A DNA stretch of 64,000 nucleotides. Source: Rhodospirillales bacterium BBD 1991-14 (GTDB lineage: Bacteria > Pseudomonadota > Alphaproteobacteria > Kiloniellales > Kiloniellaceae). A program made the translations under genes and the position numbers. How positions within the stretch are numbered: position 1 is the stretch's first letter; each line of letters begins with the position of its first letter. This document shows, piece after piece, positions 9,810-18,936 of this stretch. The DNA is taken from assembly GCA_001657395.1 (NCBI GenBank), contig LYSY01000009.1, positions 124,001 to 188,000 of the forward strand, read 5' to 3'. Under the pieces are notes generated by a model, which was not told the DNA's origin, did no database searches, and saw only the letters and a program-made list of their open reading frames with translations.

Positions 9810-10112
9810 TCACGCCGATTCCTGACCACCGGCGGCCACCAGGTCGGCCAACCGGCTGTCGTCGTACTCGTTCTCCAGCCGCGCCGCCGCGGCGGAGGCT
9901 TCCGCCTCCAGATCTTCGCCGCAGGGGCTCGGCGCGCCGCGGCGCCACTCCTCAAGGTAGGCGTCGCTGCCGTGCAGCTTGGCGCGCATCGCAGCGCGGT
10001 CGATCGCTTTTTCGAAGCGCTCGGTCAGCTGGATCTTGGCGTTCTTGCGGCCCGCCTTGACGATCACCTGGGCCGGGATGTCGCGCCAGTAGACGACGGT
10101 CAGCTGAGCCAT
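9810..10112 (-). CDS. 'Virulence factor' domain protein (PF13769-like), C1-cluster associated
   Basis: A 100-residue protein with no assigned biochemical function. It opens QLTVVYWRDIPAQVIVKAGRKNAKIQLTERF, the sequence type annotated as the 'virulence factor' family, a name with no demonstrated basis in this setting. The C-terminal third is acidic and Ala-rich. It overlaps the end of the DUF1638 gene by 13 nt, so the two are probably translationally coupled, and it precedes the MetF-like gene by 21 nt. Its place in a corrinoid/THF operon suggests a role in methyl transfer or corrinoid handling; this is inference. Confidence 0.8.
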   Translation of the reverse strand: MAQLTVVYWRDIPAQVIVKAGRKNAKIQLTERFEKAIDRAAMRAKLHGSDAYLEEWRRGAPSPCGEDLEAEASAAAARLENEYDDSRLADLVAAGGQESA

Positions 10113-10747
10113 GACGCAGGCTCCTCCGGCAGGTCGACCTTGTTCTCAAGGAAACTGGCCATCTCGCCGTAGCCGGTGAAGCGGTACTCGTAGGCAAGGC
10201 CCAGGCGCTGGGCCGCCTGCTCGGCGCGGGCCTGCAGATCCTTGTCTTCGGTCTGGGCCAGATAGATCAGCTTCTTGTAGTTGCCGAAGTAGAGCTCGTG
10301 CAATTCCGGGTGGCGGTCGAGACCGAGGCCCTGGATGATCAGCCGGTCAAAGTGACGCGCCAGATAGTCGGTCAGATAAAAGGTACCCACTTCGGCTTCG
10401 GCCAGGGCTTCGAAGACCTTGCCGCCGGCAAAGAAGGCATAGCAGTGCGGACCTTCGATACGCTCGACGCCTTCCTCGCGCAGGACCTTGTCCAACTCGC
10501 CGCCGGTGCCGCAGTCCCCGTAGAGGACGTAGATATGGTCGTAGCGGTCCTTGGCGGCCTGAATACGCTCGCGCACCGCGCCGGGTATCTTCTCCGGCGT
10601 GTTGTGCCAGGCCGCCGGCAGGCAGCTCACGGTCAGATGACGCCAGGCATTGACCCGGATGAGTTCGACCACCTCACGCGCCAGTGCGCCACAGGCAATG
10701 AGCAGCGTGCGCTCCGGGCAGTCCACAATCGGCTGAACCACGGCCAT
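10100..10747 (-). CDS. DUF1638 domain protein in corrinoid operon
   Basis: A 215-residue cytosolic protein of the DUF1638 family, function unknown. Conserved-looking residues include an early Cys in LLIACGALAREV, a Cys in YGDCGTGGELD near residue 100 and a third in PHCYAFFAG near 121; these could bind a metal or cofactor. It follows the corrinoid-protein gene by 31 nt and overlaps the next gene. DUF1638 genes are also found near methyltransferase genes in methanogens (recalled, not checked here), which fits a corrinoid-related task. Confidence 0.82.
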   Translation of the reverse strand: MAVVQPIVDCPERTLLIACGALAREVVELIRVNAWRHLTVSCLPAAWHNTPEKIPGAVRERIQAAKDRYDHIYVLYGDCGTGGELDKVLREEGVERIEGPHCYAFFAGGKVFEALAEAEVGTFYLTDYLARHFDRLIIQGLGLDRHPELHELYFGNYKKLIYLAQTEDKDLQARAEQAAQRLGLAYEYRFTGYGEMASFLENKVDLPEEPASWLS

Positions 10748-10778
10748 GGTGTTGGTCCTTGGCGGCTGGGCCGGGCGC

Positions 10779-11480
10779 TCAGGCGGCGCCCTTCTGGTTG
10801 TGGCGGCGCTTCATGAAGTCCTTCGCGGTTTCCACCGCCACAGCGGCGTCGCGGCAGTAGGCATCGGCGCCTACGGCTTCGGCAAAGGCTTCGTTGAGCG
10901 GGGCGCCCCCGACCAGAACCACATAGTCGTCGCGGATGCCCTTCTCCTTCATGGTGTCGATCACGACCTTCATGTAGGGCATGGTGGTGGTGAGCAGGGC
11001 CGACATGCCGAGGATGTCCGGCTTGTGCTCTTCCAGCGCCTCCAGGTAGTTCTCGACCGGGTTGTTGATGCCCAGGTCGATGACGTCGAAGCCGGCGCCC
11101 TCCATCATCATCGACACCAGGTTCTTGCCGATGTCGTGGATGTCGCCCTTCACGGTGCCGATCACCATGGTGCCCAGCTTGGGCGCGCCCGTTTCGGCCA
11201 GCAGCGGGCGCAGGATCGTCATGCCGCCCTTCATCGCGTTGGCGGCGAGCAGGACCTCCGGCACGAAGAGAATGCCGTCGCGGAAATCGATGCCGACAAT
11301 CCGCATGCCTTCGACCAGCGCCTCGGTGAGGACCCGATAGGGCTCCCAGCCGCGGCCGAGGAGGATGTGCACACTCTCCTCGATTTCCTCTTTGAGGCCA
11401 TCGTAGAGGTCGTCGTGCATCTGCTTGACGAGTTCTTCGTCGTCAAGGCTGTTGAGATCGAGATCGTCTTCTTCGGCCAT
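10779..11480 (-). CDS. Corrinoid (B12-binding) methyl-carrier protein, MtgC/MtbC-like
   Basis: A 233-residue methyl carrier that shuttles methyl groups from MttB-family methyltransferases to the THF methyltransferase. An N-terminal helical cap domain (about 20-100) is followed by a Rossmann B12-binding domain with the DxHDxxG motif as DIHDIG, His115 being the expected lower axial cobalt ligand, then GMSALLTTTMPYMK and VVLVGGAPLN. The first 17 residues are strikingly acidic (EEDDLDLNSLDDEE). It is the first gene of the operon and the only corrinoid protein in the window, so both MttB paralogues here may use it. Confidence 0.93.
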   Translation of the reverse strand: MAEEDDLDLNSLDDEELVKQMHDDLYDGLKEEIEESVHILLGRGWEPYRVLTEALVEGMRIVGIDFRDGILFVPEVLLAANAMKGGMTILRPLLAETGAPKLGTMVIGTVKGDIHDIGKNLVSMMMEGAGFDVIDLGINNPVENYLEALEEHKPDILGMSALLTTTMPYMKVVIDTMKEKGIRDDYVVLVGGAPLNEAFAEAVGADAYCRDAAVAVETAKDFMKRRHNQKGAA

Positions 11481-11871
11481 CCGCGTAATCCCTAAGGCAT
11501 GATCCCAGTTGCAGGCACAGATGGGGGGCCGACGGCCCCCGATGTTTTATTTTTGACGTTTATGGGTCTTCCTCAGCTTCACCTTTGGCGACTGATCGTG
11601 TCTGAATCGCGACACCGTGGAACGATAGGGAACTCAAGGGGTTGCGCGGGTTCTGACCGCTCGCTGGCGGGTGTCGGCGGCGCGATCCTCCCAGGGGGAT
11701 ATCGTGCGTCGGCCGTCGATATGATAAAAATCCCATCCAGGACGCGGTCTGCCGGTGCGGCGGTAAGGCGCAGGCTGACCGCAATCGCCACCAGCGCCCT
11801 TGCCAAGGCAGAACGCCGGTGGAAGGATTTGGCCTCAGGGGACGGCTGGATTCGTCGACTTCGGGACTGTC
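11481..11871. promoter_or_regulatory. Divergent intergenic region, corrinoid operon / fprA
   Basis: 391 bp between divergent genes, expected to hold both promoters. Positions 11525-11541 form a short GC hairpin (GGGGGCC, 3-nt loop, GGCCCCC) followed on the plus strand by a T-rich run, so it looks like an intrinsic terminator on the plus strand although no plus-strand gene precedes it. I looked for a cobalamin-riboswitch B12 box on the minus strand and found none. Confidence 0.45.
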
Positions 11872-13209
11872 ATGCCTTTCAGCGTGGCGATTATTGGGGC
11901 CGGGCCCAGTGGCTTCTACACGGCAGAAGCGCTGCGGCGGTCGGAACGCGACTATCGGATCGACCTGCTTGAGGGCTTGCCGACACCCTTCGGGCTGATC
12001 CGCTCCGGCGTCGCGCCGGACCATCAATCCACCAAACGCGTTGCGCGCAGTTACGAGCGCACGGCCGCCGACAAGGCCGTGCGCTACTACGGCAATGTCC
12101 AGGTGGGCCGGGACATCGGGTTGGCCGAGCTGCGCCGCCTCTACGATGCCGTGGTGATCGCCGTCGGCGCGCCGCTCGACCGGGACCTGAACCTGCCAGG
12201 CGGCGACAAGACCGGCGTGTATGGCTCCGCCGCCTTCGTCGGCTGGTACAACGGCCATCCGACCCATCGCGATCTCGAACCGGATCTCAACGTCACCGCC
12301 GTTGCCGTCATCGGCAACGGCAACGTGGCGCTGGATATCGCCCGGGTGCTCGTGAAGACGCCGGCGGAGATGGCCGATACCGATCTGCCGGAGCACGCCG
12401 CGCAGGTGCTGCACGCCGCGCCGGTGCGCGATGTCCATCTCATCGGGCGCCGAGGGCCGCTGGAGGCCAAGTTCACCAACGTCGAACTGCGGGAGATGGG
12501 GCAGCTGTCCGATGCCTTGCCGCTGGTTGACGGCGGTCAGCTGCCCATGGCCCCAAACCCGGCGGCAAGCGAGCGCGACCAGCGTCTGCAGGCCAAGAAT
12601 TTGGAGACCCTGCGCAGCTTTACGGCACTCGACGACAGGGGCCAGGGAAAGCGGGTCCACTTCCAGTTCTTCCTGCGCCCCCTGGAGGTCCTGGGCGATG
12701 GCCATGTGGAGGGCCTGCGCCTGGAGCGGACCCGCCTGGAGGAGGGGCGGGTCGTTGGCACCGGCGAGACCATCGACCTGCCCTGCGGCGCCGTCATCGC
12801 CGCCATCGGCACCCGGGCGCAGCCGTTGGAAGGGCTGCCGTTCGACGAGCGGAGCGGCATCGTGGTCAACCGCCGCGGCCGTGTGGCCAAAGGCCTCTAC
12901 GTCGTCGGCTGGGCGCGGCGCGGGCCGACCGGCGTTATCGGCACCAACAAACCCGACGCCGACGAAATCGCCCGCCATATCGAAGCGGACCTCACCGAAG
13001 CCAAGGCGACGCCGGGGCACCACACCGGGCGTGCCGCGCTGGAAGACCTGCTGGCCGAGCGGGGCGTCACCTGGGTCAGCTTCGACGACTGGAAGGCCAT
13101 CGAGGCGGCGGAGATCGAGGCCGCGGCGCCGGGCATGCCGCGCAAGAAGCTGATCAGCATCGCCGAAATGCTGGCGGTTCTCGACGGCCCGTCCTCGCCC
13201 GGGGAGTGA
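11872..13209 (+). CDS. fprA: FprA-type ferredoxin/adrenodoxin-NADP+ reductase
   Basis: A 445-residue FAD enzyme passing electrons between NADPH and a ferredoxin. It shows an N-terminal FAD motif SVAIIGAGPSGFYTAEAL, then PTPFGLIRSGVAPDH, the NADP-binding VIGNGNVALDIARVL near residue 145 and the C-terminal GLYVVGWARRGPTGVIGTNK, all hallmarks of the adrenodoxin-reductase-like family. I place the start at ATG 11872, directly before the FAD motif; earlier starts only add 24 unlike residues. It is followed after about 200 bp by korAB, so it may connect the ferredoxin pool made by KorAB to NADP(H), or feed the corrinoid activator. Confidence 0.9.
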   Translation: MPFSVAIIGAGPSGFYTAEALRRSERDYRIDLLEGLPTPFGLIRSGVAPDHQSTKRVARSYERTAADKAVRYYGNVQVGRDIGLAELRRLYDAVVIAVGAPLDRDLNLPGGDKTGVYGSAAFVGWYNGHPTHRDLEPDLNVTAVAVIGNGNVALDIARVLVKTPAEMADTDLPEHAAQVLHAAPVRDVHLIGRRGPLEAKFTNVELREMGQLSDALPLVDGGQLPMAPNPAASERDQRLQAKNLETLRSFTALDDRGQGKRVHFQFFLRPLEVLGDGHVEGLRLERTRLEEGRVVGTGETIDLPCGAVIAAIGTRAQPLEGLPFDERSGIVVNRRGRVAKGLYVVGWARRGPTGVIGTNKPDADEIARHIEADLTEAKATPGHHTGRAALEDLLAERGVTWVSFDDWKAIEAAEIEAAAPGMPRKKLISIAEMLAVLDGPSSPGE

Positions 13210-13417
13210 TGGTCAGGGCGCTTGTTCGGGCGGTTCGGCAGGCTATATACACATACAGAAATTGTGATTTTTAAGTATTTCACTGCGGATTAGGATGTTT
13301 TTCGAACTTGGCGTTGGCAAATGCACTTCTGCAGGGCCATATTCACGCCGGGTCGGCAGAGCGGATGGGGCCCGGCCTGACGTCCGCTCCGCCTGACGTT
13401 CAATGAGAGGTCCAGGA

Positions 13418-15286
13418 ATGGAAGGTTCGACGGCGCTCAAAGCCGAACCCTCAGGCCGCCGGGTGCTCGACTCGGCGGTGGTACGCTTTGCCGGGGATTC
13501 CGGCGATGGCATGCAGCTGACCGGCAGTCAGTTCACCCTGTCCACCGCGCTGGCCGGGAACGACCTGGCCACCTTTCCGGACTTCCCCGCGGAAATCCGC
13601 GCGCCCGTCGGCACCACCTTCGGCGTCTCCGCTTTCCAGATCAACTTCGGCGCCCGGGTGATCAAGACCTCCGGCGACGACCTGGACGTTCTGGTCGCCA
13701 TGAATCCGGCGGCCCTGAAGGTCGATCTGCCGGACCTCAAGGCCGGCGGTCTGCTGATTATCGATTCCGGCGCCTTTACCGAGCGCAACTTCACCAAGGC
13801 GGGCTTCGCCGCCGATCCGCGCGAGGACGGCAGCCTGGACGACTACCGGGTCGTTGCCGTCGACATGTCGCAGATGACCCAGGACGCCGTGAAGGACCAG
13901 GGCCTCACCAAGAAAGAGGCGCTGCGCTGCAAGAACATGTGGGCCCTGGGGCTGGTCTATTGGATGTTCGGGCGCCAGCGCAAGGCGACCCAGGACTGGC
14001 TGAATGCCAAGTTCGCCAAGCGGTCGGAGATCGCGGCGGCGAACATCGCCGCCCTGAACGCCGGTCATGCCTTTGGCGAGACGGCGGAGATGGGCGAGGA
14101 TCTGGCGGCCTTTTCCGTGCCGGCGGCCAAGATCGCGCCGGGGCTCTACCGCAACATCACCGGGGCGGAGGCGCTGTCCTGGGGTCTGGTCGCCGGTGCG
14201 GCGGCGGCGGAGCTAAAGCTCGTCTTCTGCTCCTATCCCATCACCCCCGCCTCCTCGCTGCTGCATTCCCTGGCGGGACTGAAGGACCACGGGGTGGTCA
14301 CCTTTCAGGCCGAGGACGAGATCGCCGCGGTCTGCGCGGCCATCGGTGCCTCCTATGCCGGCGGCGTCGGCGTGACATCCAGTTCCGGACCGGGGGTGGC
14401 GCTGAAGACCGAGGCGCTGGGGCTTGCCATCTCGGCCGAGCTGCCGCTGGTGGTGGTCAACTCCCAGCGCGCCGGGCCCTCGACCGGGATGCCGACCAAG
14501 ACCGAGCAGTCCGATCTCTACCAGTCCGTCTTCGGGCGCAACGGCGACAGCCCGCTGGCGGTGCTGGCGGCGCGCTCTCCGGCTGATTGTTTCGAGGTGG
14601 CGATGGAGGCGGTCCGCCTGGCGACCCGCTACATGACGCCGGTGATCCTGTTGAGCGACGGCTACATCGCCAACGCGGCGGAGCCCTGGGCCCTGCCCGA
14701 CGTCGACTCCCTGCCGCGCTTCCCGGTCAGCTTCGACATCGACCCGGAAGGTTTCCATCCCTTCCGCCGCGACGCCGGCACCCTGGCCCGCAACTGGGCG
14801 GTGCCCGGCACGCCCGGCCTGGAGCACCGCATCGGCGGCATCGAGAAGGCCAGCGACAGCGGCAACATCTCCTACGATGCGCAGAACCACCAGCGCATGA
14901 CAGACCTGCGCCGCGACAAGATCCTGGGGATTGCCGGCGACATTCCCGAACAGGTCTTCGAGCAGGGCGGCATCGACGACAGCCTGGTGGTGGTCGGCTG
15001 GGGGTCTACCTACGGGCCGATCAGCCGTGCCGTCGACAACCTGCGCCAGGAGGGGGTGTCTGTCGCCCATCTGCACCTGCGGCACATCTGGCCGCTGGCA
15101 CGCAACCTGGGTGACCTGCTCGCCGCCTTCGACCGTATCCTGGTGCCGGAGATGAACGACGGCCAGCTTGTCACCCTGCTGCGCAGCGAGTTCCTGGTGC
15201 CGGCGGAGGGCGTCAACAAGGTGACCGGCAAGCCCTTCAAGATTGCCGAGATCGAGGCGGCCGTGCGCGCCCGCTTGGAGAGCTGA
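13418..15286 (+). CDS. korA: 2-oxoacid:ferredoxin oxidoreductase subunit alpha (fused gamma-alpha)
   Basis: A 622-residue fused subunit of a KorAB-type enzyme that oxidatively decarboxylates 2-oxoglutarate or another 2-oxoacid to the CoA ester and reduces ferredoxin. The N-terminal gamma domain reads VVRFAGDSGDGMQLTGSQF; the alpha domain starts about residue 250 with GLVAGAAAAELKLVFCSYPITPASSLLH, and contains SSGPGVALKTEALGLA and RAGPSTGMPTKTEQSDL. The start at 13418 has AGAGG 8 nt upstream, unlike the ATG at 13403. korB starts 1 nt after its stop. Substrate specificity cannot be read from sequence alone. Confidence 0.93.
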   Translation: MEGSTALKAEPSGRRVLDSAVVRFAGDSGDGMQLTGSQFTLSTALAGNDLATFPDFPAEIRAPVGTTFGVSAFQINFGARVIKTSGDDLDVLVAMNPAALKVDLPDLKAGGLLIIDSGAFTERNFTKAGFAADPREDGSLDDYRVVAVDMSQMTQDAVKDQGLTKKEALRCKNMWALGLVYWMFGRQRKATQDWLNAKFAKRSEIAAANIAALNAGHAFGETAEMGEDLAAFSVPAAKIAPGLYRNITGAEALSWGLVAGAAAAELKLVFCSYPITPASSLLHSLAGLKDHGVVTFQAEDEIAAVCAAIGASYAGGVGVTSSSGPGVALKTEALGLAISAELPLVVVNSQRAGPSTGMPTKTEQSDLYQSVFGRNGDSPLAVLAARSPADCFEVAMEAVRLATRYMTPVILLSDGYIANAAEPWALPDVDSLPRFPVSFDIDPEGFHPFRRDAGTLARNWAVPGTPGLEHRIGGIEKASDSGNISYDAQNHQRMTDLRRDKILGIAGDIPEQVFEQGGIDDSLVVVGWGSTYGPISRAVDNLRQEGVSVAHLHLRHIWPLARNLGDLLAAFDRILVPEMNDGQLVTLLRSEFLVPAEGVNKVTGKPFKIAEIEAAVRARLES

Positions 15287-15287
15287 G

Positions 15288-16310
15288 ATGAATGTGACGA
15301 CACCACCGGTGAAGACGGCCAAGGACTATGCCTCCGACCAGGAGGTGCGCTGGTGTCCGGGCTGCGGTGACTACGCGATCCTGAAGGCGGTGCAGAAGAC
15401 CTTGGCCGAGCTGCAGGCGGAAACCGAGAAGACCGTCTTCATTTCCGGCATCGGCTGCGCCGCCCGCTTTCCCTATTATCTTGCGACCTACGGCTTCCAC
15501 ACGATCCATGGGCGCGCGCCGGCCATCGCCACCGGGGTGAAGCTGACCAATCCGGAACTCGACGTCTGGGTGGTCTCCGGCGACGGCGATGCGCTGTCGA
15601 TCGGCGGCAATCACCTGCTGCATGTCCTGCGCCGTAACGTCGATTTGCAGATCCTGCTGTTTAACAACGAGATCTATGGCCTCACCAAGGGCCAGTACTC
15701 GCCAACATCGCGGGTCGGCACCCGCTCGCCCTCGACGCCGCGCGGCTCGCTGGACACGCCGGTCTCCGCCGGCGCCTTCGCGCTGGGTGCCGGAGCGCGC
15801 TTCTTTGCCCGTTCGGTCGACACGCAGCAGAAGCACCTGCCGGAGGTGCTGAAGCGCGCGCGCGCGCATCGCGGTGCGTCGCTGGTGGAAATCTTCCAGA
15901 ACTGCATCGTCTATAACGACGGCGTCTTTTCCGGCTTCACCGACCGCGACGTCGCCGCCGATGCGCAGATCCTTCTGGAGCACGGCAAGCCCATGCTCTT
16001 CGGTAAGGAGCGTACCCAGGGGCTGCGCCTGGCGCCGGGGCGTCTCGCCCTGGAGGCGGTCACTCTGGGCGAAGACGGCATCACCGAGGCCGATATCCTG
16101 GTCCACGACGAAACGGATCGCACCATGGCCGGCCTTCTGGCAGCCATGGAGCCGCCCCACCTGCCGGTCGCGCTGGGGGTGCTATACTGCGATCCGGCGC
16201 CGGCCAGCTACGAGGCCAGTGTCGTCGGCGAGGTCGCAGCGGCCCGGAAGGCCAGTCCGGGCAAGCTGGCCGAGCTTCTGCAGAAGGGGCCGACCTGGAC
16301 GGTCGACTAG
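15288..16310 (+). CDS. korB: 2-oxoacid:ferredoxin oxidoreductase subunit beta (TPP-binding)
   Basis: The 340-residue thiamine-diphosphate subunit paired with KorA. It shows VRWCPGCGDYAILKAVQK at the N-terminus, SGIGCAARFPYYL, the ThDP motif VVSGDGDALSIGGNHLLH and NNEIYGLTKGQYSPTS. It lacks an obvious 8-Cys ferredoxin domain, so a separate ferredoxin must accept electrons. The gene follows korA with a 1-nt gap, showing tight coupling. The product could supply low-potential electrons for cobalamin reactivation; that link is inferred. Confidence 0.93.
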   Translation: MNVTTPPVKTAKDYASDQEVRWCPGCGDYAILKAVQKTLAELQAETEKTVFISGIGCAARFPYYLATYGFHTIHGRAPAIATGVKLTNPELDVWVVSGDGDALSIGGNHLLHVLRRNVDLQILLFNNEIYGLTKGQYSPTSRVGTRSPSTPRGSLDTPVSAGAFALGAGARFFARSVDTQQKHLPEVLKRARAHRGASLVEIFQNCIVYNDGVFSGFTDRDVAADAQILLEHGKPMLFGKERTQGLRLAPGRLALEAVTLGEDGITEADILVHDETDRTMAGLLAAMEPPHLPVALGVLYCDPAPASYEASVVGEVAAARKASPGKLAELLQKGPTWTVD

Positions 16311-16336
16311 CGCCGGGTGCGGCGCGGAACCGCCAG

Positions 16337-16386
16337 ACCGCTTAGGTCGGCTTCCGCTTAGATCAGCGTTCCGCTCAGACCAGCTT
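16337..16386. repeat. Three imperfect 16-17 bp tandem repeats at korB/marR junction
   Basis: Units start at 16337, 16353 and 16370, each of the form CCGCT(T/C)AG(G/A)(T/C)C(G/A)GC followed by TT. They lie between convergent genes and run into the last codons of the MarR gene. Confidence 0.6.
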
Positions 16387-16845
16387 TCTCAGCAGTGTCA
16401 TGAACTGATCCTGTTCCTCGGGATTGAGGGGGGCCAGGATCTCGCCGCCGATGGTCTTGGCATCCGCCAGCAGGCCGGACACCGTTTCCTGCCCCAGGGG
16501 CGAAAGGCTCAACAGCATGCGGCGCCGGTCGTTGGGGTCCGGCAGGCGCTCGATCAGGCCACGCTCCTGCAGGCGCCGGATAACGCCCTGGATCGTCGCC
16601 GGGTCCATCGCCGCCAGCCGTCCCAGGCGGTTCTGGGAAAGCCTGCCGGTCTCGTGCAGGCGCGCCAGGGCGAAGAACTGGGTTGGCGTGAGCTGCGCGT
16701 CGGCCAGAACCGAGAGGAAAATCGACGAGGCGCGCTGATGCGCGCGGCGCAGCAGGTGCTGAACCTGGTCATCCAGGATGAAGGCACGGGCCGGCGCCGA
16801 CGCTGATACGTCTGTGTGTTCGGATAAGCTGGACAAGTTGGTCAC
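16375..16845 (-). CDS. MarR-family transcriptional regulator
   Basis: A 156-residue winged-helix regulator. The core reads LTPTQFFALARLHETGRLSQNRLGRLAAMDPATIQGVIRRLQERGLIERLPDPNDRRRMLLSLSPLG, with the DxRxxxL wing typical of MarR. An N-terminal extension of about 22 residues precedes it. It is convergent with korAB, and hutH lies behind it on the same strand. Its target is unknown; the korAB genes are the nearest candidates. The 159 bp upstream, to 17004, should hold its promoter and operator; no clear palindrome was recognised. Confidence 0.9.
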   Translation of the reverse strand: MTNLSSLSEHTDVSASAPARAFILDDQVQHLLRRAHQRASSIFLSVLADAQLTPTQFFALARLHETGRLSQNRLGRLAAMDPATIQGVIRRLQERGLIERLPDPNDRRRMLLSLSPLGQETVSGLLADAKTIGGEILAPLNPEEQDQFMTLLRKLV

Positions 16846-17004
16846 CCCTAAGGAGTTTCAAAACCGCGGTAAGGCAACCCGATGATCGTCTTTTGCGATT
16901 CGTTTGAGTGCCAACAAATCCTCTGCCATAGGAAGTATATAGGTCCGCTCGCGCGATCGTCCAGCGGCTAGAATCGGGTGCGAAGGGCCGGGCGTTCCCG
17001 GCCC

Positions 17005-18579
17005 TCACGACAGGAGATCGGCCTCCAGCAGCCGGCCGGGAAACCAGTCGCTGAGCACCAGGTCGGTCAGGGCCTCGATGTCGGGTGCCAGCAGCCTGTC
17101 GTCGTCCAGGAAGGCCGCCCGGGCCCGGACCGCCTCCATGGCGCGTGTCAGCTTCGGAGAGGTTTTCAGCGGCCGGCGCAGATCGATGCCCTGGGCGGCC
17201 GCCATCAGCTCTATGGCGACGATATGGCCGACGTTCTGCGCGATGTCGGAGAGCCGGCGTGCCCCGTGGGCGGCCATGGAGACATGGTCTTCCTGGTTGG
17301 CCGAGGTCGGCAGGCTGTCGACGCTGGCCGGGTGGCTCAGCATCTTGTTCTCCGAGGCCAGAGCGGCAGCCGTCACGTGCGCGATCATGAAGCCGGAGTT
17401 GAGACCCGGTTCGGCGACCAGGAAGGCGGGGAGAGTGCTCATGGTCGCGTCGACGAGAAGGGCGGTGCGGCGCTCCGAAAGGGCGCCGATCTCCGCCATC
17501 GCCATGGCCAGCATGTCGGCCGCAAAGGCCACCGGTTCCGCATGGAAGTTTCCGCCCGAGAGCACCTCGCCGCTGTCGGGGAAGACCAGTGGATTGTCGG
17601 AGACGGCGTTGGCCTCGATCACCAGGGAGCGCGCCGTGCTTCGCATGATGTCGAGGGCGGCGCCCATGACCTGGGGCTGGCAGCGCAGGGAGTAGGGGTC
17701 CTGCACCCGGTCGCAGTCGAGGTGGGACTGGCGGATCTCGCTGTCGGCAAGCAGGTCGCGCAGCCGGGCCGCGACATCGATCTGGCCGTCATGACCTCTC
17801 AGACTGTGAATACGCGGATCGAAGGGCGTGTCACTGCCGAGCGCCGCGTCGACCGAGAGGGCACCGGCGGCGAGCGCCGCGGCGAAGATGCGCTCGGCCT
17901 GAAACAGCCCGTGCAGGGCGAGCGCCGTCGAGACCTGGGTGCCGTTGAGCAGCGCGAGCCCTTCCTTGGCGGCGAGCTCGATCGGGTCCAGGCCCCGCTC
18001 GGCCATCACCGCCGCGGCCGGGCGGATCTGGCCGCCCTGGGGGCCGCCCTCCCGGATCTGACCCTCGCCCAGCAGCACGCTGGAGAGATGCGCCAGGGGG
18101 GCGAGATCGCCGGAGGCGCCGACCGATCCCTTGGCCGGAACGACCGGATAGAGCTCCTCGTTCAGGTGCAGGACCAGGCGGTCGATGACCTCGGCACGGA
18201 TGCCCGAGTGGCCGCGCGCCAGGGCGTTGATCTTGGTCAGCAGGATCAGGCGGACAACACGGTCGTCCAGGGCCGGTCCGACGCCGGTGCTGTGGGATCG
18301 CACGAGCCGGCTCTGCAGTTCGGCGACCTGATCGGCGGAAATGGTCTGGCGGGCCAGACTGCCGAAACCCGTTGTGATGCCGTAGACCGTGCGGCCTTCG
18401 GCGACCACTGCTGCAACGGTTTCGGCCGAAGCCCGGATCGCGTCGTAGCTCGCCGGCGCCAGATCCAGCGGGCGCGGCGCCTCCCAATGGCTCCGGAGGT
18501 CCTGCAGCGTCAGTGTACCTGCTGTGAGCGTGAAGCGTTCCCGCGACACGCCTTTATCGGACACACCGTCATCAGACAC
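17005..18579 (-). CDS. hutH: Histidine ammonia-lyase
   Basis: First enzyme of histidine breakdown: L-histidine to urocanate and ammonia. The 524-residue protein has the MIO-forming ASG triad in [17 protein letters not shown] near residue 155, [11 protein letters not shown] near 65, and SSDNPLVF-like [13 protein letters not shown] near 330, as in the family. I place the start at GTG 18579, which has GGGAGG 9 nt upstream; an apparent longer frame starting at 18615 is inside the HutC operator. The operator at 18604-18615 lies 24 bp upstream, so HutC bound there would block transcription. It is separated from the other hut genes by about 15 kb. Confidence 0.95.
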   Translation of the reverse strand: MSDDGVSDKGVSRERFTLTAGTLTLQDLRSHWEAPRPLDLAPASYDAIRASAETVAAVVAEGRTVYGITTGFGSLARQTISADQVAELQSRLVRSHSTGVGPALDDRVVRLILLTKINALARGHSGIRAEVIDRLVLHLNEELYPVVPAKGSVGASGDLAPLAHLSSVLLGEGQIREGGPQGGQIRPAAAVMAERGLDPIELAAKEGLALLNGTQVSTALALHGLFQAERIFAAALAAGALSVDAALGSDTPFDPRIHSLRGHDGQIDVAARLRDLLADSEIRQSHLDCDRVQDPYSLRCQPQVMGAALDIMRSTARSLVIEANAVSDNPLVFPDSGEVLSGGNFHAEPVAFAADMLAMAMAEIGALSERRTALLVDATMSTLPAFLVAEPGLNSGFMIAHVTAAALASENKMLSHPASVDSLPTSANQEDHVSMAAHGARRLSDIAQNVGHIVAIELMAAAQGIDLRRPLKTSPKLTRAMEAVRARAAFLDDDRLLAPDIEALTDLVLSDWFPGRLLEADLLS

Positions 18580-18600
18580 AGGCACGATCCTCCCTTGCCA

Positions 18601-18618
18601 AAGTTGTATATACAACTT
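18601..18618. promoter_or_regulatory. HutC operator upstream of hutH
   Basis: Perfect 18-bp palindrome AAGTTGTATATACAACTT with core TTGTATATACAA at 18604-18615. The same core occurs at four other places in the window, four of the five next to hut genes, and it matches the known HutC-type operator pattern. Between it and the chemoreceptor gene lie about 318 bp (18619-18936), AT-richer than the surroundings, in which I see no gene. Confidence 0.88.
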
Positions 18619-18936
18619 GACCCGTCATAGCATCCTTTGCGGCGGCCATAAAGCGCCCGATGCCGGCTGGATGGACCTCCCCGGACCTGCAGCGAAGACC
18701 TGAACTTGATGGAAGCACCACGATCTTCAATTGTAGGACCTTTGACCCAAAAACCCCCTAAATCCTTGAAAATATGGCCGAGCACGGCAGTCAGAAATAC
18801 CAACTATGAGTAATCGTTTCGTCTGTGTTGCTCGTCAAAAAGTCTCTTGAATACAGGCATTTAGCTTAAACGCTTGTTTAAGGGGTCGGACGTTAGCTTC
18901 CGCTCAATCCAGACCACTTGCTCATGGGGATGTTCA

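Noticed and set aside
11481-11871. Cobalamin riboswitch before the corrinoid operon
   Set aside because: No B12-box sequence or typical junction seen on the minus strand; only a short GC hairpin.
11560-13023. 487-codon minus-strand frame over fprA
   Set aside because: Shadow of fprA, whose FAD and NADP motifs are clear on the plus strand.
18580-18615. Longer N-terminus MYIQLW for hutH (and the same for hutU at 35671)
   Set aside because: These codons are the HutC palindrome itself; the proper starts lie behind the ribosome-binding sites.
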